Shown here piece by piece: positions 5,019-5,825 of a DNA stretch of 5,825 bases. A program made the translations under genes and the position numbers. Under the pieces are notes generated by a model. The model searched no databases and had not been told where the DNA came from. It saw only the letters and a program-made list of their open reading frames with translations. Position 1 is the first letter of the stretch. Every line of letters starts with the position of its first letter. This DNA is from Planctomycetota bacterium (GTDB taxonomy: Bacteria > Planctomycetota > Planctomycetia > Pirellulales > Pirellulaceae), in contig JAHWKS010000410.1 in NCBI GenBank assembly GCA_019347795.1, positions 1 to 5,825 on the forward strand, given 5' to 3'.

Positions 5019-5034
5019 GGAATCACGGAATCAC
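5019..5034. repeat. Exact 8-bp tandem duplication between pyrD and the DUF4058 gene
   Basis: GGAATCAC occurs twice back to back, then CGAA. On the minus strand the unit reads GTGATTCC. In the phase ATTCCGTG it matches six of eight positions of ATTGCGAG, a phase of the unit at 3868-3883. Confidence 0.7.
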
Positions 5035-5074
5035 GAACTACGTCCCGCCCGTATCCGCAAGTCGCCTTTACCAA

Positions 5075-5825
5075 CTATGGGGCGCGCCACGCGTCGTCCG
5101 ATAACTCGGCCGAGGGCGCGCCGAGCGATGGCGGCGGGTCGCGGCGGGGGTCGAGGGTTCCGACGATGTCGCTCACGCGCGCGGCGCCGAGCTCCGCGAC
5201 GGCGGCGGGGAGCTGGTCGAGGATTCTCGTCGTCACCGTCGGATCGTAGTAGTTGGCGGTGCCGATCTGCACGGCCGAGGCGCCGGCGACGAGGAACTCC
5301 ATCACGTCGTTGATCGTGGCGATCCCGCCGATGCCGACCAGCGGCGTCTTCACGGCGCCGGCCGCCTGGTAGACGCACCGCAGGGCGATCGGCTTGATCG
5401 CCGGCCCGCTGAGGCCCCCCAGAACGTTTCCCAACATCGGCCGGCGGCGGCGCCAGTCGATCGCCATTCCCAGCACCGTGTTGATCAGCGAAATCGCATC
5501 GGCCCCGCCGTCTTCCGCGGCCCGGGCGATTGTCGCGATGCTAGTGACGTTGGGAGTGAGCTTCGCGATCACCGGAACTTCAACCGCCGCTCGCACGTCG
5601 GCCACCAGCCCCCGGCACATCTGGAGATCCGTGCCGAAGTCCACTCCGCCGCTGACGTTGGGGCAGGAGATGTTCAGCTCCAACGCCGCGATCCCTTCCT
5701 CGCGGTCGAGCCGGCGAGCCATCGCCACAAACTCGTCATGCGTCCGCCCGGCGATGCTCACGATCGCCGGCGCCGCCAGCGACCGCAGGTACGGAAGGTG
5801 GTGAGCAATGAATGCCTCGATGCCG
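5075..5825 (-). CDS. pyrD: Dihydroorotate dehydrogenase, class 1B catalytic subunit, 5' end outside the window
   Basis: FMN enzyme that oxidises dihydroorotate to orotate in pyrimidine synthesis; class 1B forms work in the cytosol with the iron-sulfur/FAD subunit PyrK and pass electrons to NAD. The first complete codon is 5824-5822, and 249 residues are visible. They open with GIEAFIAHHLPYLRSL, continue with LELNISCPNV around 49-57 holding the catalytic Cys54, then FGTD, AKLTPNV at 87-93 with Lys88, the FMN loop GGLSGPAIKP at 136-145, VGIGGI at 163-168 and AGASAVQIGTANYYDP at 180-195. NISCPN plus GGLSGPAIKP separates it from class 2 enzymes, which have Ser at the catalytic position. About 75-80 N-terminal residues lie beyond the right edge. 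After the usual end near IVGTL there is a Pro-rich extension of roughly 25 residues that is not typical of the family. Whether pyrK lies next to it cannot be seen. Confidence 0.93.
   Translation of the reverse strand, partial: GIEAFIAHHLPYLRSLAAPAIVSIAGRTHDEFVAMARRLDREEGIAALELNISCPNVSGGVDFGTDLQMCRGLVADVRAAVEVPVIAKLTPNVTSIATIARAAEDGGADAISLINTVLGMAIDWRRRRPMLGNVLGGLSGPAIKPIALRCVYQAAGAVKTPLVGIGGIATINDVMEFLVAGASAVQIGTANYYDPTVTTRILDQLPAAVAELGAARVSDIVGTLDPRRDPPPSLGAPSAELSDDAWRAP

Noticed and set aside
5394..5804. Plus-strand open frame of 136 codons opposite pyrD
   Set aside because: Antisense to the conserved PyrD barrel; no motif of its own.

Overview
The window looks like a chromosomal stretch of a GC-rich bacterium, most likely a planctomycete. 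The flanking genes are roughly 65-70% GC by eye. Enzymes of central metabolism (phosphohexomutase, sialic acid lyase, dihydroorotate dehydrogenase) sit beside an Uma2-family protein and a DUF4058-family protein, two families that are abundant in Planctomycetes. This placement rests on gene content and recalled family distribution, not on a search.

Layout. Bases 63-3125 (+) hold a phosphoglucomutase/phosphomannomutase missing its N-terminus, then an Uma2-family putative nuclease, then an N-acetylneuraminate lyase (nanA). The first gap is 36 nt and the second 33 nt, so the last two could share a transcript. Bases 3126-3356 have no gene but hold a structured block: three repeat arms that can form two mutually exclusive hairpins, followed by a perfect operator-like palindrome. 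Bases 3357-3860 (+) encode an unrecognised, tryptophan-rich 167-residue protein at about 48% GC, clearly different from its neighbours and probably acquired. Bases 3861-4193 have no intact gene. They hold polypurine tracts, short tandem duplications and what may be the relic of a DxDG (EF-hand-like) calcium-binding coding region. The minus strand carries a DUF4058 protein (4194-4931) and the 3' part of pyrD (5075 to the right edge).

How they fit together. No single pathway links the genes. The phosphohexomutase makes or consumes sugar 1-phosphates for glycogen and envelope sugars, NanA releases N-acetylmannosamine and pyruvate from sialic acid, and PyrD serves pyrimidine synthesis. The + and - gene sets converge around 3860-4194, and that junction, with the low-GC orphan gene, is the accessory part of the window.

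Points most worth a second look: the in-frame amber codon in the N-terminal region of the phosphohexomutase, the overlapping hairpins upstream of the orphan gene, the orphan gene itself, and the possible frameshifted calcium-binding relic. I found no convincing large new system, CRISPR array, RNA gene or intact mobile element.
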